DNA of 64,000 nucleotides from Delphinapterus leucas (Eukaryota > Chordata > Mammalia > Artiodactyla > Monodontidae). Below the pieces are notes generated by a model that was not told the DNA's origin, did not search any database, and saw only the letters and a program-made list of their open reading frames with translations. Positions 50,070 through 62,190 of the stretch are shown here, in pieces; position 1 is the stretch's first letter; each line of letters opens with the position of its first letter. Location: the NCBI RefSeq assembly GCF_002288925.2, contig NW_022098021.1, positions 29,094,667 to 29,158,666 on the forward strand. The letters run 5' to 3'. The position numbers and the translations under genes are program-made.

Positions 50070-53000
50070 CTAGGTTCCACATATATGCGTTAATATACGA
50101 TATTTGTTTTTCTCTTTCTGACTTACTTCACTCTGTATGACAGTCTCCACATTCATCCATGTCTCTACAAATGACCCAATTTTGATCCTCTTTATGGCTG
50201 AGTAATATTCCATCATATATATGTACCAATTCTTCTTTACCCATTCAGCTCTTGAAGAGCATTTAGGTTGCTTCCATGACCTGGCTATTGTAAATAGTGC
50301 TGCAATGAACATTGGGGTGCATGTGTCTTTTAGAATTATGGTTTTCTCTGGGTATATGCTCAGTCGTGGGATTGCTGGGTCATATGATAATTCTATTTTT
50401 AGTGTTTTAAGGAACTTCCATAATGTTCTCCATAGTGACTGAATAAATTTACATTCCCACCAACAGTGCAAGAGGGTTCCCTTTTCTCCACACCCTCTCC
50501 AGCATTCATTGTTTGTAGATTTTCTGATGATGCCCATTCTAACTGGTGTGAGATGATACCTCATTGTAGCTTTGATCTCCATTTCTGTAATAATTAGTGA
50601 TGTTGAGCAGCTTTCCATGTGCTTCTTGGCCATCTGTATGCCTTCTTTGGAGAAATGTCTATTTAGGTCTTTTGCCCATTTTTGAATTGCGTTGTTTTTT
50701 TTTGTTTTGTTTTTTGTTTGTTTATTTCTGTGGTATGTGGGCCTCTCACAGTTGTGGCCTCTCCCATTGCGGAGCACAGGCTCTGGACACACAGGCTCAG
50801 AGGCCATGGCTCATGGGCCTAGCCACTCCACGGCATGTGGGATCTTCCTGGACCAGGTCATGAACCCGTGTCCCCTACATCGGCAGGCAGACTCTCAACC
50901 ACTGCGCCACCAGGGAAGCCCTGTGTTGTTTGTCTTCTTTAATATTGAGATGCATGAGCTGTTTATATATTTTGGAGATTAATCCTCTGTCAGTTTCTTC
51001 ATTTGCAAATATTTTCTCCCATTCTGAGGGCTGTCTTTTCCTCTTGTTTGTAGTTTCCTTTGCTTTGCAAAAGCATTTTTAAGTTTCAGATTATTTTTGT
51101 TTTTATTTCCATCTTTCTAGGAGGTGGATCAAAAAAGATCTTGCTGTGACTTATGTCAAAGAGCCTTCTTCCTATGTTTTCCTCTAAGGATTTTATAGTG
51201 TCGGGTTTTACATTTAAGTCTCTAATCCATTTTTGAGTTTATTTTTGTGTATGGTGTTAGGGAATGTTCTAATTTCATTCTTTACATGTAGCTGTCCAGT
51301 TTTCCCAGCACCACTTATTGAAGAGGCTGTCTTTCCTCCATTGTATATCCTTGCCTCCTTTGTCAGAGATTAGTTGAACCCTAGGTGCATGGGTTTATCT
51401 CTGGGCTTTCTATCCTGTTCCATTGATCTATATTTGTGTTTTTGTGCCAGTACCATACTGTTTTGATTACTGTAGCTTTGTAGTATAGTCTGAAATCAGG
51501 GAGTCTGATTCCTCCAGCTCTGTTTTTTCCCTTTAAGAATGCTTTGGCTACTCAGGGTCTTTGTGTCTCCATACATATTTTAAGATATTTTGTTCTAGTT
51601 CTGTAAAAATTGCCATTGGTAATTTGACAGGGATGGCACTGAATCTGTAGATTGCTTTGGGTAGTATAGTTATTTTCACAATGTTGATTCTTTCAATCCA
51701 AGGATGTGGTATATCTCTCCATCTGCTTGTATCATCTTTAGTTTCTTTTATCAGTGTCTTATAGTTTTCTGCATACAGGTATTTTGTCTCCCTAGGTCGG
51801 TTTATTCCTAGGTAATTTATTCTTTTGTTGCAATGGTAAATGGGAATGTTTCCTTAATTTCTCTTTCAGATTTTTCATCATCAGTGTATAGGAATGCAAG
51901 AGATTTCTGTGCATTAATTTTGTATCCTGCAACTTTACCAAATTCATTGATTAGTTCTAGTAGTTTTCTGGTGACATCTTTAGGATTCTCTATGTAGAGT
52001 ATCATGTAATCTGCAAACAATGACAGTTTTACTTCTTCTTTTACAATTTAGATTCCTTTTATTTCTTTTTCTTCTCTGAGTTCCATGGCTAGGACTTGCA
52101 AAACTATGTTGAATAATAGTGGTGAGAGTGGACATCCTTGTCTTGCTCCTGATCTTAGAGGAAATGCTTTCAGTTTTTCACCATTGAGAATGATGTTTGC
52201 TGGGGGGTTGTTGTATATGGCCTTTATTACATTGAGGTAGCTTCCCTCTATGCTCACTTTCTGCAGAGTTTTTATCATAAATTGGTGTTGAATTTTGTCA
52301 TAACTTTTTCTTCATCTATTGAGATGATCACATGTTTTCTTCTTCAATTTGTTAATATGGTGTATTCCATTGGTTGATTTGCATGTATTGAAGAATCCTT
52401 GCACCCTGAGATAAATCCCACTTGATCATGGTGTATGATCCTTTTAATGTGTTGTTGGAGTCTGTTTTCTCGTATTTTGTGGAGGATTTTTGCATGTATA
52501 TTCATCAGTGATGTTGGTCTGTAATTTTCTATTTTTTGTAGTATCTTTGTCTGGTTTTGATATCTGGGTGATGGTGATCTCATAGAATGAGTTTGGGAGT
52601 ACTTTTTCCTCTGCAATTTTTTTGAAGAGTTTGAGAAGGATACATGTTAGCTCTTCTCTAGATTTCATAGAATTCACTTGTGAAGCCATCTGGTCCTGGA
52701 CTTTTGTTTGTTGGAACATTTTTAATCACAGTTTCTGTTTCATTACTAGTGATTGGACTGTTCATATTTTCTATTTGTCTCTTAGGATGCTTTGTATTTC
52801 TGCAGTGTCTGTTGTAATTTCTCCTTTTTCATTTCTAATTTTATTGATGTGAGTCCTCTCCCTCTTTTTCTTGATGAGTCTGGCTAATGGTTTATCAATT
52901 TTGTTTGTCTTCTCAAAGAACCAGCTTTTAGTTTTATTCATCTTTGCTATTGTTTTCTTTGTTTCCACTTCATTTATTTCTGCTCTGATTTATGATTTTG

Positions 53001-53990
53001 TTCCTTCTGCTAACTTTGGGTTTTGTTTGTTCTTTTTCTAGTTCCTTTAGGTGTAAGTTTATATTGTTTATTTGAGAATTTTCTTGTTTCTTGAGGTAGG
53101 CTTGTATTGCTATATACTTCCCTCTTAGAACTGCTTTTATTGCTTCCCATAGGTTTTGGATCGTCGTGTTTCATTGTCATTTTTCTCTAGGTACTTTTGA
53201 TTTCCTCTTTGATTTCTTCAGTGATCTCTTGGTTATTTAGTAACGTATTGTTTAACCTCCATGTGTTTGTGTTTTTTATGTTTTTTACCCTGTAATTGAT
53301 TTCTAATCTCATAGCATTGTGGCCAGAAAAGATGCTTGATATGATTTCAATTTTCTTAAATTTACTAAAGCTTGATTTGTAACCCAAGATCCTGGAGAAT
53401 GTTCCATGCGCTCTTGAGAAGAAAGTTTAATCTGCTGTTTTTGGATGGAATGTCCTATAAATATCTATTAAATCTCTCTGGTCTATTGTGTCATGTAAAG
53501 CTTGTGTTTCCTTATTAATTTTCTGTTTGGATGATCTGTCCATTGGTGTAAGTGAGTTGTTAAAGTCCCCCAATATTACTGTGTTATTGTCGATTTCCTC
53601 TTTTATAGCTGTTAGCAGTTACCTTATATACTGAGGTACTCCTATGTTAGGTTCATACATATTTATAATCGTTATTTCTTCTTATTGGATTGATCCCTTG
53701 ATCATTATGTCATGTCCTTCCTTGTCTCTTGTAACATTCCTTATTTTAAAGTCTATTTTATCTGATATGAGTATTGCTACTCCAGCTTTCTTTTGGTTTC
53801 CATTTGCATGGAATATCTCTTTCCATCCCCTCACTTTCAGTCTGTGTGTGTCCCTAGGTCTGAAGTGGGTCTCTTGTAGACAGCATATATATGGGTCTTT
53901 TTTTTTTTTGTATCCATTCAGCAAGCCTGTGTCTTTTGGTTGGAACATATAATCCATTCACGTTTAAGGTAATTATCAATATCTACACTC
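50070..53990 (-). pseudogene. L1 ORF2 pseudogene
   Basis: Order on the minus strand: endonuclease start (53957-53682, with CCLQETHFRPRD), further endonuclease piece (53387-53187), RT pieces (52719-52444, 52278-52048 with [12 protein letters not shown]), the active-site region at 52020-51817, where the motif reads FADY instead of FADD so the second aspartate is lost, and the C-terminal cysteine cluster in the frame ending at 50070. Numerous stops and shifts separate the pieces. A SINE interrupts the C-terminal part at 50698-50921. Not functional. Confidence 0.9.
50698..50921 (-). mobile_element. CHR-type (CHR-2-like) SINE inside an L1
   Basis: Minus-strand head GGGCTTCCCTGGTGGC near 50919, tRNA-like part, closing at 'gaggcccacataccac' near 50735 and an A-rich tail broken by C (A/C seen as T/G on + at 50698-50726). 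A near-exact duplication, TGCGTTGTTT (50688-50697) and TGTGTTGTTT (50922-50931), flanks it. It therefore landed in the L1 after that L1 was in place. Confidence 0.92.
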
Positions 53991-54074
53991 CTATTACCAC
54001 TTTATTATTATTATTTTTTTGTAGGTCCTTTTCTTCTCTTGTGTTTCCCACTTAGAGAAGTTCCTTTAGCATTT

Positions 54075-55069
54075 GTTGTAGAGTTGGTTTGATGGTGCTG
54101 AATTCTCTTAGGTTTTGCTTGTTTGTAAATCTTTTGATTTCTCCATCGAGTCTAAATGAGATCCTTGCTGGGTAGAGTACTCTTGGTTGTAGTTTCTTCC
54201 CTCTCACCATTTTAAATATGTCATACCACTTCCTTCTGTCTTGTAGAGTTTCTGCTGAGAAATCAGCTGTTAACCTTATGGGAGTTCCCTTCTATGTTAT
54301 TTGTCATTTTTCCCTTGCTGCTTTCAGTAATTTTTCTTTGTCTTTAATTTTTGCCAATTTGATTACTATGTGTCTCGGCGTGTGTCTCCTTGGGTTTATC
54401 CTGTATGGGACTCACTGTGTTTCCTGGACTTGGATGGCTATTTACTTTCCCATGTTAGGGAAGTTTTCAACTATAATCTCTTGAAATATTTTTTGGGTCC
54501 TTTCTCTGTCTCTTCTCCTTCTGGGACCCCTAAAATGCGAATGTTGTTGCATTTAATGTTGTCCCAGAGGTCTCTTAGGCTGTCTTCATTTCGTTTCATT
54601 CTTTTTTCTTTATTCTGTTCCACAGAAGTGAATTCTGCCATTCTGTCTTCCAGGTCACTTATCCGTTCTTCTGCCTCAGTTTTTATGCTATTGATTCCTT
54701 CTAGTGTAGTTTTCATTTCACTTATTGTATTGTTCATCTCTGTTGTTTGTTCTTTAATTCATCTAGCTGTTTGTTAAACATTTCTTGCACCTTCCTGATC
54801 TTTGATCCCATTCTTTTTCTGAGGAAGTGGATGATATTTACTATCATTATTCTGAATTCTTTTTCTGGAAGGTTGCCTCTCTGCACTTTATTTAGTTGTT
54901 TTTCTGTGGTTTTATCTTGTTCCTTCATCTGGTACATAGCCCTCTGTCTTTTCCTCTTGTCTATCTTTCTGTGAATGTGGTTTTTGTTCCACAGGCGGCA
55001 GGATTGTAGTTCTTCTTGCTTCTGCTGTCTGCTCTCTGGTGGATGAGTGTATTTAAGAGGCTTGTGCAA
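54075..55069 (-). pseudogene. L1 ORF1 pseudogene
   Basis: Two overlapping open parts cover the N-terminal and coiled-coil regions: 55069-54734 (111 residues) and 54737-54471 (88 residues), which meet at a frameshift around 54735. The coiled-coil carries the heptad-like block ERISDLEDRMAEFTS. The C-terminal RNA-binding part lies at about 54470-54075 in broken frames. The start ATG at 55069 is the first in the open frame. It cannot produce an intact ORF1p. Confidence 0.85.
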
Positions 55070-55080
55070 GTTTCCTCATG

Positions 55081-56825
55081 GGGTGCTTTAAAAAGCAAAA
55101 ATCACAATGTTACAATTACTTACATGAGTTGGTTATCAATAATTATAATTGGAGCTGACAAGAAGTAAGGTTGCTTTTCACGTAGGTATTGGTTGGTGTC
55201 AGAAATTTTTGCATAGTTTTAGAGGGAAAACTTGAGACCAGAAGGTTGCAGCTGGCAGGTGTTCTGAATAGTGCCAGTGGTGTCCTTGGGTCTGGCTCAG
55301 TTCAAAGAAGGTTCAAGTTCTCAGTGGTGCAGAGAAGTGCTTGAGACCTGATTGTCATTGGCTGCCCAACTCCAATTTTGTATATCTGAATGGTGATTTC
55401 TACATTCAAATTTCAGTTTGTCATCAATAGCTTTCACTGAAGTTTCAGTGAAGAAAACAACAAATTGTTGTATTTTATCTGCATTCTTTTCTTCATTTTC
55501 CTAGCTATAAAATAAGTCTCTGTTCTTAATATTGCTTTTTACCTCTTTATCCAATCTTCGATATGAGTTCAATCCTTGGCTACAATTGGCTTGTGAACTG
55601 GCTAAATCATACAACACAATGACTGCTGGATTTGTGCACATACTTTTTTTTTTTTTTTCTGAGAACCACCCAGCTTCCCTTAATACTAGTTATTTGTAAT
55701 GAATCAGTCAATTTCCTGGTTAAATGATTTCAGCCTATATGGGACTTTGTAGGTGGCAAACACAACAACAGGTCAGACATCCCAAAGTCTAAAAATCTAA
55801 AAATCACATCTTACACAAAAAACTAGATTACTTTCTTCAATTAAACATGACTTGAGGACCTTATATGGGAATTCGCTTTTGTAACTGAACTTTTAAGAAA
55901 TAAAACTTGGAAAAGAAAGAGAGAACAGATGGTGACTATTTGGAGTCTGTCTCATTTTCACAGATCTCACAAGTAAGACAAACTTCTCTTTCACTTTAGA
56001 TCTACCTAATGATCTCAACAGTACAAGTTAATTGCCTGGCACTGGACCATTCTAAATGGGTAGCACCATAACATTATAATACTATTTAGCAAACCAATAG
56101 GGTTATTTTGGTCAAAAAAAAATGACCTCCAATGCCTGATATTAGATCTCTGGCACAAAAGTCAACTGACTTCTACCTGCTGACTAGACCCAAACTTGAT
56201 AAATTAATTCCTTCCTCAAAGGTATTCACTGATATCAATCAGGGTGCACCCCAGAAGCAAATATCTTACTGTCTACATTAATACAACAATGGTTTTCCAC
56301 TTTATTATTACAGGAAAGTTTCATCCAGAAAAGAAAATATTGAGAATAAGTTAAGTGTTTCTCCCCATGATTCTTCTTCTCTTCCCCCCAAATGAGCATC
56401 AAACTGTTCAACTCTACAAAGGACATCATTGGACAATTGTTTTATTTCCAGGAGTTTCGAAGTCATCAAATAAAATCCTCACTTTGTTGTGCCCCCAATT
56501 TTAAACCATTATGTCATGATCCTTATACAACCAAACCCCTTGATTGAAAAAATCACCTTAAATCAGACTCTGAAACCTCACAATTATATCAAATTTACTT
56601 TTCCTCTCTCTAAGATGCTACTAAACTCTGACAAAGCAGTTCCTCTCTTACTCAATATGTATAAACTCAGTGTTTTCCTGTTAAATGGTTAATTTAGTTG
56701 TATTTTTACATGGTTTGCATTAAACATCACTTAGAAACTCCAAAATCAAGATAGACACATTCGGCATTGCTGCAGTAGGTTAGACCAATTGCCTTATATA
56801 ATGAGATTGATCAAAAGAGGAAAAT
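55081..56825. other. Non-coding DNA, unrecognised
   Basis: No gene. 55190-55340 is a little richer in GC and could be part of an LTR or retroviral remnant, but I see no diagnostic signal. Small frames at 56235-56429 and 56489-56692 have no domain. Confidence 0.4.
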
Positions 56826-57010
56826 AACATGAGTTGAGCACTTAATATGCTTAAGACTTTATCCTAGGCACTATAACACATTCATTAAATACCTTACAAG
56901 CACCCTTATGACATAGCTATTACTTTATTCATTTTATAGATGAAGAGGCTAAGGCTTAGAAAGATTAAGTAAGTAGTTTGAGGTTAGTCTAGTGTAGAGG
57001 CTTGACCTTG
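56826..57010 (+). mobile_element. MIR SINE fragment
   Basis: 'gagcacttaatatgctta', 'aggcactataacacattcattaaat', 'cattttatagatgaagaggctaaggcttagaaagattaag' follows the MIR core order in sense (gaggaaactgaggcacagagag-type region). Confidence 0.7.
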
Positions 57011-57640
57011 CAGTATTTCATCTCTAAGTTTCCATGGATCTATAATTTGAATTTACTGAATAGAAAATAAATTAATGGACGTCCCTCAAATGTGGTTTCC
57101 TATTCATCAGGGAGAAATAAAAATTGAGAAGCCTTACAAAGAACACCTTTTTGAACTGAGATTGTCTACAAAAAGAAATGCCAGAATTTATGTTAGAAAT
57201 GTCTGCTGTCATCCTTAAAATATGATACCCAAAGAGACACACCAGGAAACTTTCATGTGCAAATTGTTAAGTGAAGAGTATTCCACCTTCCAAGTCCATG
57301 GAAAAGAACTATTGAAAGACAGATGATTAGATAGACAGATAGATAGATATCATTATCCAAGTAGGACATTTTTCCTGTTTATTTTGGCAACCAGTTCTGT
57401 ATTGGATCAACTGGAAATATTTAACTTACACTGGTAACACATTGTATTAAATTTAACCATGTTCAATATTTTTAAAAAAAGGAAAATAATCAGTTTGAAA
57501 TATACGATTGACATATTTGACCTTTAAAGATATCATAACTTCAAAGAAATTGATCCTGAATAGTATTTATTCTCCCATATAGGATGATATTTTTTATTAA
57601 TACAATTCATCTTTTCAAATTTAAAGTGAAAGAATAGTTT
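57011..57640. other. Non-coding DNA
   Basis: No gene. A short (GATA)n run lies at about 57328-57350. Confidence 0.45.
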
Positions 57641-57654
57641 AAAAACTTAACATT

Positions 57655-58060
57655 GGGGGGACCTTGAAGATGGCGGAAGAGTAAGACGCGGAGATCACCT
57701 TCCTCCCCACGGATACACCAGAAATACATCTACACGTGGAACAACTCCTACAGAACACCTACTGAAGGCTGGCAGAAGACCTCAGACCTCCCAAAAGGCA
57801 AGAAACTCCCCACGTACCTGGGTNNNNNNNNNNNNNNNNNNNNNNNNNNNNNNNNNNNNNNNNNNNNNNNNNNNNNNNNNNNNNNNNNNNNNNNNNNNNN
57901 NNNNNNNNNNNNNNNNNNNNNNNAGAGGGAAGACATATGGGAACATATGTATATGTATAACTGATTCACTTTGTTATAAAGCAGAAACTAACACACCATT
58001 GTAAAGCAATTATACCCCAATAAAGATGTTTAAAAATAAATAAATAAATAAAAAAAAACA
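57655..58060 (+). mobile_element. L1 LINE, 5' and 3' ends around an assembly gap
   Basis: 5' end 57655-57823: a GGGGGGACCTTGAAGATGGCG-type L1 5' UTR start. 3' end 57924-58060: 'aacatatgtatatgtataactgattcactttg' (short), the 'gcagaaactaacacaccattgtaaagcaattat' 3' UTR, an AATAAAG signal and an AAATAAATAAATAAAT tail. The two ends belong to one + strand insertion, as the flanking duplication shows. The inside is 100 N (57824-57923), so the middle, normally about 5.5-6 kb, is absent from the assembly. Confidence 0.93.
57824..57923. other. Assembly gap (100 N)
   Basis: Exactly 100 unknown bases, a round number often used for gaps of unknown size. The reverse-strand frame spanning it (57748-57969) is meaningless. 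Confidence 0.99.
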
Positions 58061-58074
58061 AAAAACTTAACATT

Positions 58075-58799
58075 AGAGGGTATAGAGGAGGAAAAAACCT
58101 TACAATAGACTATGGAGAAATTAAATAAAATACAAATTGATTACTTGAATAAATATTATTTTAATTAATTTTCCATATGATTAAGAATATAAGGCATGAA
58201 ACTGGAAAATGATAAATTGCTCTATGAGTACATAGACATATATAAAATGATCAAATATAAACAGGCACTGATGGTTAAATATAAACTGTAAATACTAAAT
58301 ATTGGGATAAATTTTCTCTACTACCTCCTGGCAGAAAATAACCTCTTCAAATACTCCTCTAGAATTTTTAACCAGAGAGTATTGAGTAGATCTCAAACAC
58401 TGAGTTGGGACAGCAGGTAAGGAAAAGTTCAATACCCAAATTCGGTATTTCTCCTGAGTGTGCTGAAGTCAATACTGACAAATCTTTACTCCTTTATTCC
58501 CACCTCCTACAAACCCTGCAGACCGGAAGCATATTTGGAGAAAAGTGAAAGTCCTTTCTTGTCAGATGCCAGAATAAGTGCCTGTAGCTGGAGATGAGGA
58601 GATTAGATTCTTCATGGCCAGAGGACGTCCAGTGACCAATAGCTTTAAAATACTGAATTACCCATATTTCTGTTATACAATATTTATGTGTTAAATATTG
58701 TCCACTGAGACTCAACTTTTAAAATTTTTGATGACCTTTCTTTAAGTTTACAATTGAAAAGCACACATAAAAATAAATGTTAAAGTTTAAAACTTAAGA
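58075..58799. other. Non-coding DNA
   Basis: No gene or named repeat. A frame at 58494-58715 on the minus strand has no domain. Confidence 0.4.
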
Positions 58800-60126
58800 A
58801 AAAAATTAGATTTTTGTATCAGGAACTCTGGTCGAAGGGCCAGGTGTGAGGCCCCTGCACACACAACACCTTGTGAGCCAGTGAAACCAGAAGAAGCACA
58901 AAAAAAGAGACCTTCACATAAACAGATTCTTACTGGCTGGTGTGAAAGGTCATTCCAAGATGTGTTGCTGAGGGGGTCTTGGAGCTCTGGCCTGGTGTCA
59001 GGCCTGAACCTCTGATGTGAGAGACCCGAGTTCAGAACATTGGACCACTGGAGACCTCCCAGTCCAACATAATACCAATCGGCAAGAGATTTCCCAGAGA
59101 CCTCCATCTCAACGCTAAGACTCAGCTCCACCCAGTGGCCAGCAAACTCCAGTGCTGGACCCTCCATGCCAAACAACTAGAAAACAGGAACACAACCCCA
59201 CCCATTAGCAGAGAGGCTGCCTGAAATCATACTAATTTCACAGACAACCCAAAACACACCAACAGACACAGGCTTGCCCACCAGAAAGGCAAGACCCAGC
59301 CACACCCACCAGAACACAGGCACCAGTCCCCTCCACCAGGAAGCCTTCACAAACCACTGAACCAACTTTACCGAATGGGGGCAGACATCAAAAACAACAG
59401 GAACTATGAATGTGCAGTCTGGGAAAAGGAGACCCCAAACAGAGTAAGTTAAGCAAAATGGAAAGACAGAGAAAAACACAGCAGATGAAGGAGCAAGGTA
59501 AAAACCCACGAGACCAAACAAAGGAAGAGTAAATAGGCAGTCTACCTGAAAAAGAATTCAAAGTAATGATAGTAAAGATGATCCAAAATCTTGGAAGTAG
59601 AATGGAGAAAACACAAGAAACGTTTAATAAGGACCTAGAAGTACTAAAGAGAAAACAATGATAAACAACACAATAATTGAAATTAAAAATTCTCTAGAAG
59701 GAATCAATAGCAGAATAACTGAGGCAGAAGAATGGATCAGTGACCTAGAAGATAAAATAGTGGAAATAAATTACTGCAGAGCAGAATAAAGATAAAAGAA
59801 TGAAAAGAATTGAGAAAAGTATCAGAGACCTCCAGGACAACAATAAAGGAACCAACATTCGAATTATAGGGGTCATGGAAGAAGAAGAGAAAAAGAAAGG
59901 GACTGAGAAAATATTTGATGAGATTATAGTTGAAACCTTCCTTAATAAGGGAAAGGAAATAGTCAATCAAGTCCAGGAAGCACAGAGAATCCCATACAGG
60001 ATAAATCCAAAGAAAAACATACCAAGACACATATTAATCAAACTATCAAAAATTAAATACAAAGTAAAAATATTACAAGCAACAAGGGAAAAGCAACGAA
60101 TAACATAAAAGGGAATCCCCATAAGG
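58800..60126 (+). mobile_element. L1 LINE 5' half: 5' UTR and part of ORF1
   Basis: Sense order: GC-richer 5' UTR (58800-59520) with 'cagagaggctgcctgaaatcatacta' (partial), 'caggaagccttcacaaacca', then the 'gtctacctgaaaaagaattcaaagtaatga' ORF1 start region and ORF1 to about 60126. ORF2 and the 3' UTR are absent. Minus-strand frames at 58787-59521 are antisense reads of the 5' UTR. Confidence 0.85.
59533..60126 (+). pseudogene. L1 ORF1 pseudogene, 3'-truncated
   Basis: The first part (59533-59790) is broken by stops (TGA near 59658-59662). A 102-codon open stretch at 59800-60108 covers the RNA-recognition region (for example residues NIRIIGVMEEEE), then stops. The C-terminal RNA-binding domain is missing because the element ends at about 60126. 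No functional ORF1p can be made. Confidence 0.85.
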
Positions 60127-60362
60127 ATGTGATGACAGAAACAAAAATGTGGAGGGGACATGAGGCAAAGAATGCAAATGACCTTTGGAAGCTGAAAAGG
60201 TAAAGGAAACAGATTCTTCCCTGAAGCCTCCATACAGAACACGGACTTGCCAATAATTTGATTTTGGCTTTATAAACTCCAAAACTATGCAATAATAAAT
60301 CTGTGCTGTTTTAAGCCACTGAATTGGTGGGAACTTGTTACAACAACCATAGGAAGCTAATA
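60127..60362 (+). mobile_element. MLT1-type MaLR LTR fragment (3' part)
   Basis: After the L1 breaks off, the + strand has 'aaaggaaacagattcttccctgaagcctcca', a 'ctttataaactccaaaact' region, an 'aataataaatctgtgctgttttaagccactgaa' (short) signal with AATAAA, and 'ttgttacaacaaccataggaagctaat'. This is the closing part of an MLT1 LTR in sense orientation. The LTR's first part is not seen. Confidence 0.75.
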
Positions 60363-62190
60363 TGTGTGATTTCCAGTTTAGTCACCCTAATGGAAAGAGA
60401 CACTCTTTTTCTATACGTCAGGCAAAAATTTCTACAACAGACTCTAATTAGTCCAACTTGAAGCATGTGGGCTTCTTTGAAATGAGCAATAGTTTGACTG
60501 TCATCAGAGGAATGGAGTATTCTTATTGAACTACTTGTGTCATGTTCTAACCTCTTCCTCCAAAGGAAAAATTGTGGGAGAAAATGTTCTCCCTTTTTGA
60601 TCCACATGGGTGATCTCCAATGAGGAATATTGATTTGTTATTTTTTTTTAATGGACAAAGGATATTAGGTGAATAGCATCAGAGGGGAAGGGAAAGAAAA
60701 GGAGACAAAAAGAGAGGAAGAGTGAGTGAGAGAGAAAGAGAGAAGAGTGAATGAATGAATGAATATAAGGATAAAGACACTCTGACAGAGAAGAGAAGAA
60801 TCACATTAAAGAATAGCTCCAAACATTTTATCTTGACACTCAGGAATCACATTCACAAACTTCATATGAAAGGCGAATCAGCTTAACAGTAAATGTGTAT
60901 AATTAAAAAAACTCATTAAAAACATAAATACATTAATTACAGAATATTCTTGATTATTATATTTTCAACATTCAATCAGAAACATCACTATCAATTGCTG
61001 CAATATTTAGCTAAAATCAATAATGAGAATTTTCATGTTTGCAGATAACTCTACAGTATACATATAATATTTCAATATAATGTTTTCATTTATTAAATAT
61101 AAAGGTAGAATGCAAAAGTAATATGAACTGAAAAGAGCACACAACATACCTGCTGATGTGTGCTTATCAGGTATACATGCATACATGAATATCTAAATAC
61201 ATAGATCAAGAGATCATCACCTGAAGCTTTGCTTACCATTGATATATCTTATTTAGTCTTGTAAGTCTGCAACTGGCCCTATGCTGAAGTTTGTATGTAA
61301 AATAACCAGATCTGTGAGTTGAGTATTGTCTTCTCAAGTGTTCACCTTACTCATAAATCAGAGGCAAGATTGTGGATGAGGGAAGTTCAGACTACCAGCC
61401 AAAATCTATAAAATTGGGTAAAATGGGGGCATAATATATTCCCTAAAGTATTCCAACATGTTTACATGTGTTTTGAGGGCTTTTATAATCAGTTTATCAG
61501 AAGTAATGTAATAAAGAAGTGAGGTACATAATTACCTGCATTAATTAATATGTTATGTTTTCCCAGCTTTCTCATTCAGAACCTATTACAACCTGACAAT
61601 CATGGAGGCAAATAAAAATTTATAACATCAAAACACAATATCAAGACACAATAATCAAGAAATCAAGTAAATATTGTCTTTTCTACAAGTAACTGTGTAT
61701 TTTACCATGCCAAAAAAAGTATTGAGCTATAGCCAGATATTAGCCGCCCATCTTGCATATCTTTTTCTGATAGACATACTTTTCTTTGAATGTGGAAATT
61801 ATTACTATTGCCACAAGAAGTAAATGAAGATAACATACGGTAATTGCTTCGATGCAGGGAGAGTAGGAAATTGTTTCACAGCATCCCTCAAAACAGAAAT
61901 GACAGTCAGTGATGAAATCCAACTGGACATATTTTTTCCCTTCTACAAAGCACAGATAGGCAGTTTTTCTTTTATCCATTTTCAAAATTAAATATTAGGA
62001 GAGCTTATATTTCCCTGATATACTATATTTTCCTATTTTTCCATATATACCATTGTCCATGCCCCTTAATCATTTTTTTTTCATTTTACTAGTCAAATGT
62101 CTAAATGTTTATAAAGCAGACATTTTCTCCTTTCAATCTACACTCATTTGTGTTGTGATATAATCAAATAGAATTTTTATTAGTTATCTA
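60363..62190. other. Non-coding DNA with a GA-rich tract
   Basis: Contains the GA tract (listed separately). The minus frame at 61740-61985 has cysteines but I recognise no domain. No repeat named. Confidence 0.4.
60681..60764. repeat. GA-rich and GAAT simple repeat
   Basis: Purine-rich GGGAAAGA/GAGAGA run, ending with (GAAT)4. Confidence 0.85.

Larger units (their letters stand above)
49818..55080 (-). mobile_element. L1 LINE, long decayed copy with a SINE inserted
   Basis: Minus-strand L1: 3' tail near 49818-49860, 3' UTR, ORF2 (about 53990-50070), ORF1 (55069-about 54075) and the last part of the 5' UTR to about 55080. A SINE at 50698-50921 splits the ORF2 C-terminal region. It is truncated within the 5' UTR. 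It is in the same general subfamily as the element at 21136-26209, in the opposite orientation. Confidence 0.93.
57641..58074. repeat. Target-site duplication pair of the gap-spanning L1
   Basis: AAAAACTTAACATT occurs at 57641-57654 and again at 58061-58074, identical over 14 bases. They flank the L1 5' start at 57655 and its A-rich tail, which ends at 58060. Confidence 0.9.

Noticed and set aside
57748..57969. Minus-strand open frame across the gap
   Set aside because: Most of it is unknown residues from the 100 N. The rest is L1 UTR.
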